DNA from: Oxytricha trifallax | Lineage: Eukaryota; Ciliophora; Spirotrichea; Sporadotrichida; Oxytrichidae | Assembly: GCA_000711775.1 (NCBI GenBank) | Contig: ARYC01000780.1 | Span: 1 to 64,000 of the forward strand | Reading direction: 5' to 3' | DNA length: 64,000 nucleotides | In this document: one piece after another, positions 1 through 12,184 of the stretch | How the letters are laid out: each line of letters opens with the position of its first letter | Position numbering within the stretch: position 1 is the stretch's first letter | Translations under genes and position numbers: made by a program | The notes under the pieces: model-generated | Databases searched by the model: none | Seen by the model: only the letters and a program-made list of their open reading frames with translations | What the model was told of the DNA's origin: nothing

Positions 1-1135
1 CATGAGCCCAAATTTAGTGGATTTGCTTAATTCCAGGTCATCTCATGAATTTCCGTGACCCTCTCCCGCTGCCTTGAAAACCCTAAAAATTGATGTTTAA
101 CATATACCTGAGATAAATAGAAATTAAGATATCTTTAGCATCATAATAAGATTCTTCATATGTTCTTTAAATGTTAATTTAATCAATTTGCATTTTTTGC
201 TTTTAAGCTAATTACCAAAAATCATGATATTTATTTGCTTTATTTTTAATTATTCTATAAATTTTGGCTATATATTATAATGAAATTCACCTTAAAGTTA
301 CGCCTTTTAAAGCTACACATAAAAATTAGCCATCTTATGTTTACTGACTTCTTATTTCCAAAAAAGAGAGTAATCGAGGAAATACTTTATGGGACTTACA
401 AAATCGATAAAGTCGAAGTATGTATTTATTTAAAAATGATTTATATTTCAATTAATTAGTTAGAATTCTAGGTCTTTTAATCAATCACACTTAACCATAA
501 AAGTTACAAAATTAATGATAGCTACATTAAAAGTTTATCCTTCTTAATAAAAATGCATAAATTTCTTCTTTGCTTGCACATTTTTGAGAAGAAGCAGTGC
601 TATTTTTACATCTAAACATACGTATTTCTAGGTACTTAAAATTATCCGAATAAAAATCACCCCAGAGAGAGAATTTATTTACATTTAATTAATACAATCC
701 AATATTAATTTCTTTATTTTTTTAAAAGATATTTGTAGAAATATTATCAATATGAGAGAAGTTTTAATTTTAGAGACATTGATAAGAATTAATACCATAC
801 AGTTCCACTTTTTTTTAATCGTTGTAATTAAAAATTAGTCACCACATTGATAATAATCTATTGGAGTTTTAGACCTTGATATCGTGCTATTTGAATTTAA
901 ATAATATATAAAATTTGAGTATCCCTTTTAAATTTAATATTTGGATAAAACTTCAAAGCTTATTTTTGTTAAAAATTAAAAAATTTGCATAGTATGAAAA
1001 GACTTGATTGACTGTATAGTAACCGTATTTAGGATTGAGTTCTCCTTTAATGCCAAAAGAAAAATCGAATCCTAAATTCCCAGGTAAAAATTCAGGTTAA
1101 TTTTTTAAGTCTCTCATAAATGAGGGCTTGGACAT
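1..1135 (-). CDS. unrecognised gene in pieces, 3' end outside window
   Basis: With TAA/TAG as Gln, three minus-strand stretches read as protein: about 1135-955 (starts ATG, MSKPSFMRDLKNQPEFLPG, then a Gly/Tyr-rich stretch), about 430-280 (YFDFIDFVSPIKYFLDYSLF, then basic and Gln-rich) and about 110-1 (RQRERVTEIHEMTWNQANP). The AT-rich DNA between them has no clear coding and is probably IES or intron, but no pointer was found, so joining the pieces is inference. I do not recognise the family. The start was chosen because it is the first ATG of the 5' piece. The gene leaves the window at base 1. Confidence 0.4.
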
Positions 1136-1463
1136 AACTGAATCGCTTCTTGTAAATAATATTTATGATCGGAAAGCTGAATAAATTAAACAGCAATAAA
1201 ATTAAAAAGTATAGTAAAAAATTACTTTTTCTTTAAGCAAAATATATTATCTTCTATTATAAAATCAATTGTGGCATTTACAAACAAAGTAATAAAAGTA
1301 ATTCAAATTTGATTTTACTATTTATATATTTGATAATTGATTCTTGACTAAATTTATATCAAAAGATTGCACACTGTCTTAAGCCTCTACAACAGTACAA
1401 AGGGTTGAGGACTATAAAAATTTTAAGATATAATTTTATTCTATTACCTTTTTGATCAGCTGA

Positions 1464-2098
1464 TCAGTTCTAAATGAGACAGATCCAATATTATTTTATT
1501 ATTTTTATCTGATTGTCATAATACTTTGAGACTACCTTAAACTAATAAATACTAACAGAATTTCTAGCAGATTGAAATCCATGTAATTAATTAGAAGTTG
1601 CACTACCACCATGATAGATATTTATTTCAATTTGTCTTCTCTATGGTCTTACTACAACCACAGGTCCATTATAGTTTTCATCCTAAAAGTACCAATAAAA
1701 TATAAAATTCATTTTGAAATCAACTCCAATAAATGAACATTAGCCTATCTATTGAATGTTCTTTTTATTTTTAACCTCCTTACTTGTCCAGTCTAAAAAG
1801 TTTTCTGCTATAAATTGTCCTCATAATCATTTGGAGTTGCTATTTACTAGTTTTACTAAAGTCTTTCTTAGTAGTTATACAGTTGTAATTCCCCTTCAGG
1901 CTGATGTGAGTAGTCTCTGGATAAATCATCTGAATCTTCTTAAATAGAACTATTTGAATTCAAGTTTAAGTGAGTTTGCTTATTCTAACCAGCTGCACTT
2001 GACTCTGTGTTTATATCTATAGTTTTATGTTTAATCACGGGTAACTTACATTAAGAATATTAAAAATTCTTTGTTAATATTACAGAACATTAATCCAT
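1464..2098 (-). CDS. small Gln/Asn/Ser-rich protein with two introns
   Basis: The frame starts at an ATG (MDQCSVILTKNFQYSQ) and is closed by TGA. Two introns fit with GT..AG ends and keep the frame: 2017-2049 (33 nt) and 1683-1783 (101 nt). The protein is about 165 residues, acidic and Gln/Ser-rich in the N-terminal half (SIQEDSDDLSRDYSHQPEGE). After intron 2 comes a more ordered stretch, PVVVVRPQRRQIEINIYHGG. No TGA interrupts the exons, and both introns have standard ends, which supports a real gene. The family is not recognised and no function is proposed. The last 20 residues before the stop are low-complexity and could be intergenic. Confidence 0.55.
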
Positions 2099-2279
2099 TT
2101 ATATATATAATTTAAAAGGCGTTAATTATATAATAATTTTACTATAATTTAATTTTAAAAAATGAGGGATTAAAATTGATGATTATTTTTAAATAGTACG
2201 TTTTACTATTTAATTGGCTTCAAGTTATATTTAGTCTTAAGCAATAATTTATTGTACTATCCAAATTTCTACTTATTTT

Positions 2280-4300
2280 GCTATTAATATGGCTTCTCTT
2301 ACTGCACTTCACTCTCAGAAGTAATAATAGCTTAATTTTAATTCTCTTCAAATTGTTAAATATCTGCTTTATACAACTTTGCTTTTTTCTGTTGGGTACA
2401 ATCTTGAATATTTTATACAGTACGAGGCTGTTTACTAACTAACAAATTTGAGAAATACTGAGATTATTAATAAGGATTTTTAGTTTGTTAAGTCCTGGAT
2501 CTGTAAATTTTTCAATCTCAGCATTTTACTCTATCCCTAATTTGTCAAAATTTTACTTTGATTTTACTCTGAACTGCTCTAAAAGCTTTCACTTTAATTC
2601 TGAGATTAAATGCTTTCTAATCTAGAAACATTACTTAACTAATGAGAAGATTCAGTTTATTTTTGAAATTATAAGTCTACTTAATTCATTTGATTTTGAA
2701 ACATAAACTTTAAGCTATGGCTTAGGTTTTGCGGCTATTATTACTACAGTCTCTCCTCACTTCGAAAAACGGATCTCTTGTTATATTATAGCTATAGTGT
2801 AGGCTGCTTTTAGAGATATTCTGGATTAGATTTTTGTAGTATAGTTTGACTATTCAAACTACCATCAAAATTTAGCTATTTTTCAAAATTTCTCCTCTTT
2901 CTAATTTAGACATACGTCTAGCAAAAATGTCTCTCCTCAATTTATCAATGTCGCTCCTGATCGATACTAAAGATTGATTTTAAGTTAAATACTTAATTAA
3001 TTGTTAAAATAGCAAAAAATATAAAAAAAAAACCAATTAAACAACTGACTTTAAAATTTTATAAGTTAAAAGCCGAGGTTAATTAGACAAAGTTTATAAC
3101 TAGGAGTATGAACTAGCTTGTGTTTATATCATGGCTTTCCCTCCTGTGGAATTTGTATGAGTGATCATGTGATTCACTAATGGCAGTTTTCTGAATTTTT
3201 TTTCTAGGAAGTAAGGGCTTGTTGATGAGTTGATAACTGAGATTAAAAGAAGTTATTTTGTTAAGTTTAACTTTGCTTTATAAGATTTTGAGATAACTTC
3301 TAATGAGATTATATGGAGATTTGAAAACTACATAAAAGTACAAAGAAAAATAAAACATTTCAAGTATTTTTATGGTAGATATTATTTAAAATAATTTTAA
3401 TATAAATTTTACTTAACCCACAAAATTAAACTTAGTTATTATTCTAACTAAAAGCTGTTTAATTTATTACTCTAAAATCCTCATTATTTCCTGAAAAATT
3501 TAACTATAAATTTAAGTTGTTCCTACTATTTAGTTCTTTTATTGATGTAAGACTATTTAATTTTCAATAAATTTAAATTAGTTTTTTACTTCCTTATATC
3601 ATTTAAAATCAAATGTTTTCTGTTTCTTGAAATCTCTAGTATTGATAAAAAAGGGTGTTTAGTTAATAAAATCATTTTTATTATGAGTTTGACTATTTCC
3701 AGTATTATATTGTAGGAATACTTTTGATTTTGGGAAATTAATTAAAATTGAAATTAATTAATTATTAATTTTATTCAGTTATGATTTTGGTAATTTCTCC
3801 AAGCCCTGGCTTTATTATGGTCATTGGATAGCGAATTAAAAATGAGACGGTTGTTGCTATTGCTAGAATGAATTTATCTCATCGCCCAATTGACAAAAAC
3901 GCCATTTACTGCTTTGGGAGTGAGCTCAAATTCAAATTATCTCGCTTCCTGGGACTATTCAGGAATATAAGCAATAGCAAAGTCCAGTTAAAATTGCGGG
4001 ATCTATCGTAGGATGTGTTTAGATTTGAATTTTGAATGACTTTTGATTTGATAACTACCAATATTTTAATATTTACTTGATTTAATTTAAAATAATTTTC
4101 CCAAATCGATTATATTCCTACAATATTAGTTTTTGTTGATGTTTCCTTAGATATTGCTATTTTTATATTTTTCGTTTTTATTTAAACTTTGTCTGAAATT
4201 ACTGTGAAAAGAGGGCACTTAACCTTGAGTGTGGCTCATATTTTAGACTGTTTTATATATATGAGAGGAGTTTTCATTTAATTCTTTTAATGTTTAATGA
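2280..4300 (+). other. T-rich ORF-like insert interrupted by a MITE
   Basis: Long TGA-free plus-strand frames lie at about 2.28-2.47, 2.48-3.0, 3.2-3.7 and, beyond the MITE, 4.12-4.28 kb. They are rich in Phe, Leu, Ile and Ser, but stretches such as EIIWRFENYIKVQRKIKHF look like ordinary protein. Frames change between pieces, so it appears broken. The opposite strand also has moderately open frames, so the coding strand is not certain. I do not recognise the family; a degenerate germline-limited element is the likeliest reading. Confidence 0.3.
3708..4123. mobile_element. TA-bounded palindromic MITE, copy 1
   Basis: The ends are TATTGTAGGAATAC and its inverse, ending TTCCTACAATA, with a TA at each border. 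The arms continue inward as a CCCAAATCGATT-type motif and an internal block containing GGACTTTGCT and its complement. Length is about 416 bp. It shares ends and internal blocks with the copies at 7.1, 18.0, 25.8, 48.7 and 54.2 kb and is closest to the 54.2-kb copy. It carries no ORF of note. It sits inside the T-rich insert, so it arrived later. Confidence 0.85.
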
Positions 4301-4957
4301 CTCAATTATGAATGATAATTTTAAAAAACAACACTGCTTTACTTTTTTAGGAACTTCAATCAATTCATCCTTTATGAATGCTTGATAAATATAGAAATCA
4401 CAATCGATTATTTTTTCAAACATTTATAAGCTAAAAATCAGCAATTGCTAATTTTTAGATGATAAATAAAACTCTCACAAGTTATAATAATATACTGTTT
4501 ATATTTATTGAAGTTAAGATTGATATATTTAAGTTCTCCTACTTATTTATAAAATATAAATGATTGATTTTTGTATTCATAAATGTCCTCACTGCCTCTT
4601 TAGTTTTTATTTGAAACATGGTAGACATGAGAATTCCTTGATTTAATCAAATTAGAAAATCGCACAAAGTCTGAATGCTTCTTATTTGAATTATTGACAT
4701 TGCTAACAGGAGTAATGAACTGCTTACTGAACCTCTTATCCTAAGGGAGGTTAAATAATTGTCGTTGCATATATTAATGATTCGTTTATGTGCTAATAAA
4801 AGAAAACAAAAAGATAAATGTTCATAAATGCATTAAAAATATAAGTTTAATATGAACCGTGATCTTAATTTATTGCAGTTTTTTTCAATGAAAAGGAAGG
4901 TATATTTAATTTCATAAAAAATAAAAATAATATTATTAAATGAGTAGCGTTAATTTC

Positions 4958-5120
4958 TGTTGGCTCTGTGGTGCTACATCCGGATAATGGGGGTAGGTAA
5001 TACTGGGATGTAGATCGGTTTTTTACGGAGCTTTTGGTCTTCACGATTCTTATCCAGGAATCACGCTTGCCACATCAACTCATTCTGAAATATGTCACGA
5101 CTTAAATTGATGGTTTGATT
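4958..5120 (+). repeat. inverted repeat, left copy (partner at 9.76-9.91 kb)
   Basis: This block contains TGGCTCTGTGG, then a G-rich tract, then ATCCAGGAATCACG and ATTCTGAAATA in that order. The reverse complement of 9760-9905 has the same landmarks with similar spacing, though the middle has diverged. It is richer in G than its surroundings. It could be the end of a large element or a dispersed repeat. Confidence 0.55.
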
Positions 5121-5629
5121 TAGTTAATAGTGAATAGATTAAAATTTATTTGAGATTACTCATTAAACATACAGAGTTAGCTTCTTTTTGAAAAAATATC
5201 TATTATAGTTATAAATTCATTTATTATTTGATAGTCTTAAAAGAATAGTTAATTTCATATCTTTTTCTACTCACCTTTTGGTAAATGAGACAACCACCAT
5301 AATTATGATACAATAAATACGATGGAGAAGGCATTAAAAATTTTTATTTCATCAATGAATCATTCATTTTGAAAAGATGTTATAATTTTTGAGCCAAGCT
5401 TGCTTGATCTTAAAGTAAATTCTTTTTAAATGTAAATTTTAGAATTTTTCTTATTTATTTTTAATATTTGATTAAGTGCTACTTCTTGGATTAATATTGA
5501 AATAGTGTTGAGAAGAGTTTGTATTACTATCCAAATTTAATGATATTTTCTTAGTAAAATTTACATGTTAATTTTGCGTTTATGGTGGAAGAATTTAGTT
5601 CTTTATTTAATCTGAATTCTGAGATTGCT

Positions 5630-6724
5630 TCAATCTTTCTCTGGATCTATTTAATTACTGCATACTTTGAGACATAGGGTATCACTCACTATGTTCTTGT
5701 TTTACTTAGCAATTAGTGTTTATACTAGTGATTATAACTAAAGTTAATATATCAATATAAACTTAAAATATATTAATGTTAATGAATCTATTTCGATAAT
5801 ATGTGTTATAGTATTGACTAGATTCTGTAGCAAGCTTTTACTATTGCTATTCAACATGCAAAGTTTTTTTAATATATTTCTGAAATTAGATTGAGATTAT
5901 CTTTATATATTATTGCTTTCGTTGCTGTTATATTTTGATTCTTCTGTCATTATGTCGTTTTTCTTTTCAATAACATTAGTATTTATTAGTGGTCCTTTTA
6001 AATTAGTATAATAAATCATACAGACGAACAAATAAGATTTAAATAGTGATGAAAATTTCTTTATTATCATACTTTTTGAAAAATGGGAAGCTTTAGGAGT
6101 AATTATGTAAGACTACTAATCATTTATTATGTCTTAATCCCTTTTGATTGTAGAATCGATTTGAGCATTTTAAGGGGTTACACGATTCTACGAAACAGCT
6201 TAAATTTCATAAATAGTTGACCTGTGAGTGTTATCTTGGTTTGCTATCCCGTTATTCAAGAAAAGCTAACCTCCACCTAATTGGCCAATTCTTGAGGAAC
6301 CTCCTGTTTCATAAAATGTAAAGTTTTTCTGCTAATTTGAACCAGAATTATATGCATTTGATGCAATTGGCATCATCAAAGCACCACTGCTTCTTAACTC
6401 TAGATTTTGCTCTACTAGCCCGAATTTATCATTAGAATTTGAGTTTCTTGCTAAAGGACTTAAGAGATTTGAAACTCCTTATGAATCATGATTTTGGTGA
6501 ATCCTTATCAATTCGCCTAAGCTCTTCTTCGTATCATTGAACTAATTTGCATTGAGTTTATTTTGCTAACTTTTTGTGCTGTTAATTGGCTTAAAAATGT
6601 CATATCGGTCCTCATCTTCTTTGCTTCAAATAGTCTCAATCATAAGGTCTTAGTCAAACCTTCGACTATACCTTAAAACGGTAGTTTAATCAATTACATC
6701 TAATGTTTTCTTATTTTGATTCAT
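5630..6724 (-). CDS. unrecognised Asn/Ser/Gln-rich protein
   Basis: A minus-strand frame runs about 335 codons without TGA from about 6635 to the TGA at 5630-5632. Upstream, an ATG at 6724 opens MNQNKKTLDVIDQTTVLRY in the same phase, but an in-frame TGA at about 6633 separates it from SKEDEDRYDIFKPINS. The protein has low-complexity N/S/Q tracts plus better-ordered patches such as GELIRIHQNHDSQGVSNLL and NFTFYETGGSSRIGQLGGG. The part at about 5.9-6.05 kb is very hydrophobic and AT-rich and may be an IES. The in-frame TGA could be a sequence error, an unseen junction, or a broken gene. No family recognised. Confidence 0.5.
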
Positions 6725-7099
6725 TTAGCGATGGAAAGTCCTACATCTATTTAAAACTTAATTGAAGAATACTTTGGTAAATGATGTAATGTAATATTTG
6801 GCATTTGAATTGAAATAAGAGTAAAAATTTAATAAAATTATATCCTACTTTCAGGGTTATTTAGAGTTAAATAGTCGTTGGTATTTGAGTTCAGAGCATT
6901 ATTCTGTAATTAATTTTCAATTTATTGTATTGTCATCAGAGATTAAGGCATATAGGAGATATAGAATTTTTCATTGAAATTATAATAAATTAGTACATTC
7001 ATATACTAATTGCACCCGCGTAACACTTGAGTACTCGTTACTTTAATCTTCTATCACAGATTAAATTAGAATGTTATAATGAATTAACTATATTAGTGA

Positions 7100-7527
7100 T
7101 ATTGCTAAAGTATAATTGATTTGGGAAATTATAAAATAAAATAAATTAAATTAAAATAAAATAATATGAATTAGTGGTAGTTAACTTTTTCCTACCCTAG
7201 AAAATATGGTAGTTTTTTTATAGAGAATTCAAAATCAGCTGGACTTTACTATTGGCGGCACAGCCTTATCTCATTGTAGGAGCGAAATAACTCCACTTTA
7301 ATTTTGGCATTAAATTTACTAGACAAATCACCAGAAATTAAAGTGGAGTTATCTCGTTCCTACGATGAGACAAGGCTGTGCCGCCAATAGTAAAGTCCAG
7401 CTGATTTTGAATTCTCTATCAGAAAAGTACCATATTGTCTAGGGTAGGAAAAAGTTAACTACCACTAATTCATATTATTTTAATTTAATTTAATTTATAA
7501 TTTCCCAAATCAATTATACTTTAGCAA
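7100..7527. mobile_element. TA-bounded palindromic MITE, copy 2
   Basis: A nearly perfect foldback of 428 bp with ends TATTGCTAAAGTATAATTG and its inverse ending CTTTAGCAATA. The two arms match almost base for base, including CAGCTGGACTTTACTATTGG and a block ending in CTCCACTTTAAT; the unpaired centre is only about 30 bases. End type (GCTAAAG) matches the 48.7-kb copy rather than the GTAGGAATAC type. It lies between genes. Confidence 0.9.
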
Positions 7528-8008
7528 TAATAACTATTCCATATTAATAATTATAGAGTTGAAGTGGGAAGTATCCTCATCATTTTTAAGTGATTCTTGA
7601 GAAGATTAAGAGAGAAAGTTATCATCATTCATAGTTATTGTAAATTTAAAATACCACTTTAATTATAATCAAGTTGATGTCGCTTAATCAGATTTAATTT
7701 ATATTTTAACATTTTCATGTCTAATTACCCTATTAAAATTAAAATAATATTTTTATAATTCTAAATCGTATTATAGGACCTTAAATCAACATAAATTTAA
7801 TACACTACTAATTAATTTAATTATAAATCATAAAATGTTGCTGATCAAACATCTAACTAAAAGATTTTTCGGTAAATCTAAATACCCAATTAAGAAGCCT
7901 TATTGTTTAAATATCACTGTAAGAACATCTCTCTCATATTGATTTTAAAACACTAGCTTGTATTAATAGTATTCTTTTCATTAGGAGAAAGGATAACAGA
8001 AGTAAATA

Positions 8009-9694
8009 ATGCAAACTGGTTTACAAAATCCACTCAGGCAGATTATCATAGATGAGATCAAATTAAAAACAATAAGCCATGACTTTAGCAAGATTTTTGG
8101 AGCTTGGCCTTCTTCATCCCCAACATGGTTACTATTCTTGTAAAGACTAGATTTTCAACAAAAGCGATGATTTTACTACTTCCCCAGAAATATCCTAGAT
8201 GTTTGGGGAAATGGTGGGGTTATGGCTTATGACTGCATAAAGAATTATCAGGATGGGCCAGAAAATCCTGAGATATAGAGTATTGAGTAGGTTTAGGTTA
8301 GAGAATTAAATAGCATTAATATTATTGAAATTGGGTCTGGTAGTGGCATTATGATGAGCGATATTGTTAGAGTAAGTCTCTCTTCAATTTAAAAAATTTC
8401 ATTTTTGTTAATCTACATACCAAAATAATTCTTTAATTTATAGACTCTCTCTCAATTCACTGGAAACCTGAAAAACATTTAGATTAACTTAATAAAAGCA
8501 AGCACCAACCTTTGCTTAAAACAACAAGATAAACTTCTAAAGCAATTAAAAGACAAGCATAACATGTTTATAACGTACGATCTAGAACTTCATAATTTTT
8601 CAAAAGAAGCTCAAACACCTGTAGAGAAATTCATGAACACGGATTAAAATTTCTCAATCGCTTGGTTTCCATCCCTGAGACACTTCTATAACATGTATTT
8701 GGAAAATCAACTGAAATAAGTGAAAGGGATTAAAGCGAAAATGGAGAAATTGTACCCTCATGAATAATAAGCAAAGCGTATGACAGCAAAAGTTTTTATA
8801 AATTTATAATGTTAAAAAATATTTTTTATATCTGAGGGGAAAATTTTTAATTTTAATTTGCCCAATTAATATAAAAGCTGTGATAGAAAATTAATTGTAA
8901 AATCCATGTTTTGTTTTGGCTCATGAACTTTATGATGCTCTTCCAATTCACTAATTCCAGTTAAGTTAAGATAGAATGTGGAGAGAGAAATTAGTGAGAT
9001 ATGATAAAGCATAAGATAGTTTAGAGCTTTCAATTGAAGAAGGTACTCTTGTTCATAAAGATTAAATAAATATTTTCCTAATCATTATTTCAACAGAAAA
9101 ACTAACGAAATAGTATTCAATAATGTTAAATCATATTTTTATACTATTCCTCAATACGAGCAGGAAAATATCTAAAACTTTTTAAAACCAGAGAAACTAT
9201 TCACAAAAGAAATCTCGAAAGATATCAAGCCAGAGGATCAAATTGAAGTGTGTCCTTAAGTAATAACTATAACTCAAGAAATTATATCTTTAGTTTAATT
9301 GAGCAGAGGAAATGCACTAATTATAGACTATGGAGAAGAGCATGCCTTCACAAACTCATTTCGAGTAATAATACTTATACATCTCATTCTATTACTTATA
9401 GGGCATTAAAAATCACTAAGTTATAAAAGATTTCAAAGAAATATGTGATAATGTTGTGCAAATAGATCTCACATCATATGTAAACTTTGCTTAAATCAAG
9501 AAAATAGCTTAAAATAATGAAAATTGTAAGAATCATAAATAGTCAAACTTTTAATATTTACAGTGATTGTAAATGGACCTATGCCCTAATGGCTGTTTTT
9601 AGAATCTATGGGAATTAATATGAGGAAAGAAATATTATAAAAGGCAACAAAAACTGAACACTAATTTAAAATTAAACAATTTAGTAGTAAATGA
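8009..9694 (+). CDS. NDUFAF7: NDUFAF7/MidA-like mitochondrial SAM-dependent methyltransferase
   Basis: Family hallmarks appear in order: NPLRQIIIDEIK, HPQHGYYSCKDQIF, DDFTTSPEISQMFGE, the SAM-binding NIIEIGSGSG, VLAHELYDALPIHQFQ, NALIIDYGEE, an FRG..HQV region, DLTSYVNF and, near the end, MGINMRKEIL. NDUFAF7 methylates an arginine of complex I subunit NDUFS2 in the mitochondrion; that role is known for the family, not shown here. GT..AG introns fit at 8372-8443 and 9364-9401. About 8.70-8.91 kb does not align and is probably an IES. Exon 1 needs two single-base frame changes (about 8075 and 8230) to follow the family, so it is a decayed copy or carries assembly errors. Start: first ATG in frame with NPL. 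Confidence 0.85.
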
Positions 9695-9759
9695 GATATT
9701 CTTATTTAATTTTAACATATTACTATTTAATATTGAATCAAACTATCAATTTAAGTAGT

Positions 9760-9905
9760 GTATTTCAGAATCTTTTTACGTCGCAATCGTGATTCCTGGA
9801 TTAAAATACTAAAGACAAAAATCTTCCTAAAAACTACGAACCCTCATTATCACCTACCCTACCCTCCCTATCAAAATATATTACCCACAGAGCCAGGCAA
9901 TTAAA
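9760..9905 (-). repeat. inverted repeat, right copy (partner at 4.96-5.12 kb)
   Basis: Read on the minus strand this gives TGGCTCTGTGGG, a G-rich middle, ATCCAGGAATCACGATTGC and ATTCTGAAATA, matching the left copy. The pair faces each other across about 4.7 kb that includes the NDUFAF7-like gene and a MITE. Confidence 0.55.
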
Positions 9906-9949
9906 CAATTTGAAATAAGTATTTATTTTATTATCATATTCAAATACAA

Positions 9950-10163
9950 TACTCTTCTCTTTATATCACAGTTAATATTATATAATAATTAACAGTAGAA
10001 GAAAATACTGGAAGAAAGCTATTACAGGCTGTGCCATCCTCAAGAAATGGGAGAAATATTTATAAAATGTTGTATTTTGGGCATAAAGATGTGGGAGATA
10101 TTTATCCATTTATTGGAGAGAGGACAGCGAAAGAGCAAGAAATGTATGGATGAAACAATAAAA
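9950..10163 (+). CDS. short unrecognised coding segment
   Basis: A plus-strand frame gives GRKLLQAVPSSRNGRNIYKM followed by LYFGHKDVGDIYPFIGERTA and ends at TGA. It is richer in G/C than its flanks, as true coding segments here are. An acceptor-like AACAG precedes it, so it may be the last exon or MDS of a gene whose 5' part I cannot place. No family recognised. Another frame is also open, so strand and phase are tentative. Confidence 0.3.
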
Positions 10164-10463
10164 TGCTTATGCAATCAACAACTTAAGTTAGAGTTTATGA
10201 TTAATTAAGTGGATTAAATTAAAATGATTTCAATAATGCAATTTCAAAGTAAAAGATAAAATTATTATAAAAATTGTACATGGAGATACGTATTGATAAA
10301 TTGAAGTGAAAAAATTTAAATTAATATAAAAATTAAACTTATAATGTCTAATTTTCCTAACATCAACAAAGCATAATTTCCCTCCATTTATAATTTAAAT
10401 TTATTGATTTACATTTAGAGATACTCTATATTTTAAAACATAGAAGTTTATAAACTTATATTT

Positions 10464-11250
10464 ATGAACTTAGTATATGATTATTTCGATGACTTTGCAA
10501 TCACAGCTAAACCTTGCCAAGCTTTCTCAATTTAATTTATCGTAAGTAACTAATCAGATAAGGAAATTAAGCGAATTTAATCTTGAATTCGAAATTCTAT
10601 ACCTATCAACATAATTTAATGCGAATTTACAGTAAGGAATCAGAGGAGCCTAGAGAACTGACAAAATACCTCTATTTCAGCATTTTGCTTCTCTCCACCC
10701 TTATTCTGGCTATAGCTATAAAACTAAAACAGCGATTCTATGAGCATTCAACTGGCCAATATGTGACAAGAAAAAGAAAAGTTTAATTCGCAGAGCCAAT
10801 AAGCAGAGAAAAGTATTAGGAACAATCAAAGAAATTTACTTTGCAAGAAGTTGGACAAGTTATTGTAAAGTAAGGAATATAAACAGAAAATGCCTATTCT
10901 CAGTAAATACACAAATAACTTATTCATTATGTATTTTTATTAGGAAGTGTTACAGGTGTAATATTTGCTAAATTTGAAATATTGAAGGCGTTTATAAAAA
11001 TTTATCTGATAATTCTTTTTTATATATAAATAACCATAACTTCACAAACCAAGACGTTGTCATGAATTAAAGCAGCAACACGATGCGAAATTATGACTTA
11101 CGTGGAGGCCTTGGGAGTAAAAGTTTTGTCGCCTCACATTTCACTGACTTAAATAAATCTTATAATACTTTTAACGCCTTAAATGGACACAGTTATGGTG
11201 GGTCCAGGACTACTAAGAATAGATATATAAATGAGGAGAAAGATGATTGA
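10464..11250 (+). CDS. single-pass membrane protein, unrecognised
   Basis: The ATG at 10464 opens MNLVYDYFDDFAITAKPCQA. A GT..AG intron from about 10544 to 10637 joins to ESEEPRELTKYLYFSILLL, which leads into one hydrophobic segment (SILLLSTLILAIAIKL) followed by a basic stretch, typical of a membrane anchor. An IES at 10934-11016 with pointer TTTTTAT interrupts the tail; its removal joins HYVFL to YINNHNFTNQDVV in frame. The protein ends INEEKDD with TGA at 11248-11250. The C-terminal half is Gly/Ser/Asn-rich (DLRGGLGSKSFVASH). About 200 residues. Family not recognised. Confidence 0.6.
10934..11016. other. IES, pointer TTTTTAT
   Basis: TTTTTAT occurs at 10934-10940 and again at 11017-11023. 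Deleting one copy and the 76 bases between restores a continuous frame in the surrounding gene. No GT..AG pair fits here, so an intron is less likely. Confidence 0.65.
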
Positions 11251-12180
11251 GTAAGAGACACTTAAATAATTTATTCATATGCCATAAGATATTTATTTGA
11301 CTAAATAATGGTTATAGATTAAATAATATACTTTAAAAGAAGGAGAATTTTGATCATTCATTAAAATCATCCTCATTTTTGGAATTTAATAAATAGCAAG
11401 TGCATAAAAATATATTTCCATTTTGAACCAATTAAAAGAAAATAAAGCATAATATAGATTGTAATTTTTCGTTAATTTTAAATTGTGTACTTTGTTTTTG
11501 TTATAAATAGTAACATAAAATCAATTCTTGAATTATAACAAGCAAGATTTAATCATATATATACGGAAAATTAAGGAAAAATAATATTTATAAAGTAAAA
11601 TTTATGAATAAAAATATTTTATTAAAATTTTTGAAATCAAAATAAAATAGCTCTATTTTATTAAATTTATTTTAATATTATAATTAAGTATTACTAAGTA
11701 ATATAACATATTTAATTTGCAGTAATAAGGTTCTTTAAGAGCAATAATTAAAATTGATTTTGTTAGCATAACTATTATCGCTGAAAAATTGCTTATCATA
11801 GAATCCCAATTTTAATTAGAGGAAATTAAGGAAAATCTCCTTAAATAAAAATATTATAAAGAGTGTTTTTTTTTACTAAAAAGTATGAATAAAATTAAAA
11901 TTTTATTTTAGATTAAATGCCCGTTAATTATAGTTATTAACCTCTCGACTACGTATATTAAACAGATTTAGATGATAAGTAATTGATTTAATAATTTAAG
12001 ATAAATTAAGAGATTTTAAACTTAAGTTTTTCTTGAATAAATAGAATGAAGAGTTAAATTTTATGAAAATTAAACAATAATCCCCTCTAAACGATTGAGT
12101 GAATACTATCTCTTTTTATTTAATACTTGTATACTTATTTATTTAGCCATTGAGAGGAACAATCCCTCAATTTATTAAGT
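11251..12180. other. AT-rich intergenic stretch
   Basis: About 930 bases of very AT-rich DNA lie between the membrane-protein gene and the 3' end of the GHITM-like gene. I see no conserved protein, RNA gene or repeat in it. Confidence 0.5.
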
Positions 12181-12184
12181 GCTT

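Noticed and set aside
1756-1947. Standard-code plus-strand ORF of 63 codons
   Set aside because: It lies antisense to a minus-strand gene with two good introns when TAA/TAG are read as Gln.
5560-5980. Plus-strand relative of the T-rich insert at 2.3 kb
   Set aside because: The minus strand has a much longer TGA-free frame (about 335 codons) that explains the T-richness as the complement of an Asn/Lys-rich gene.
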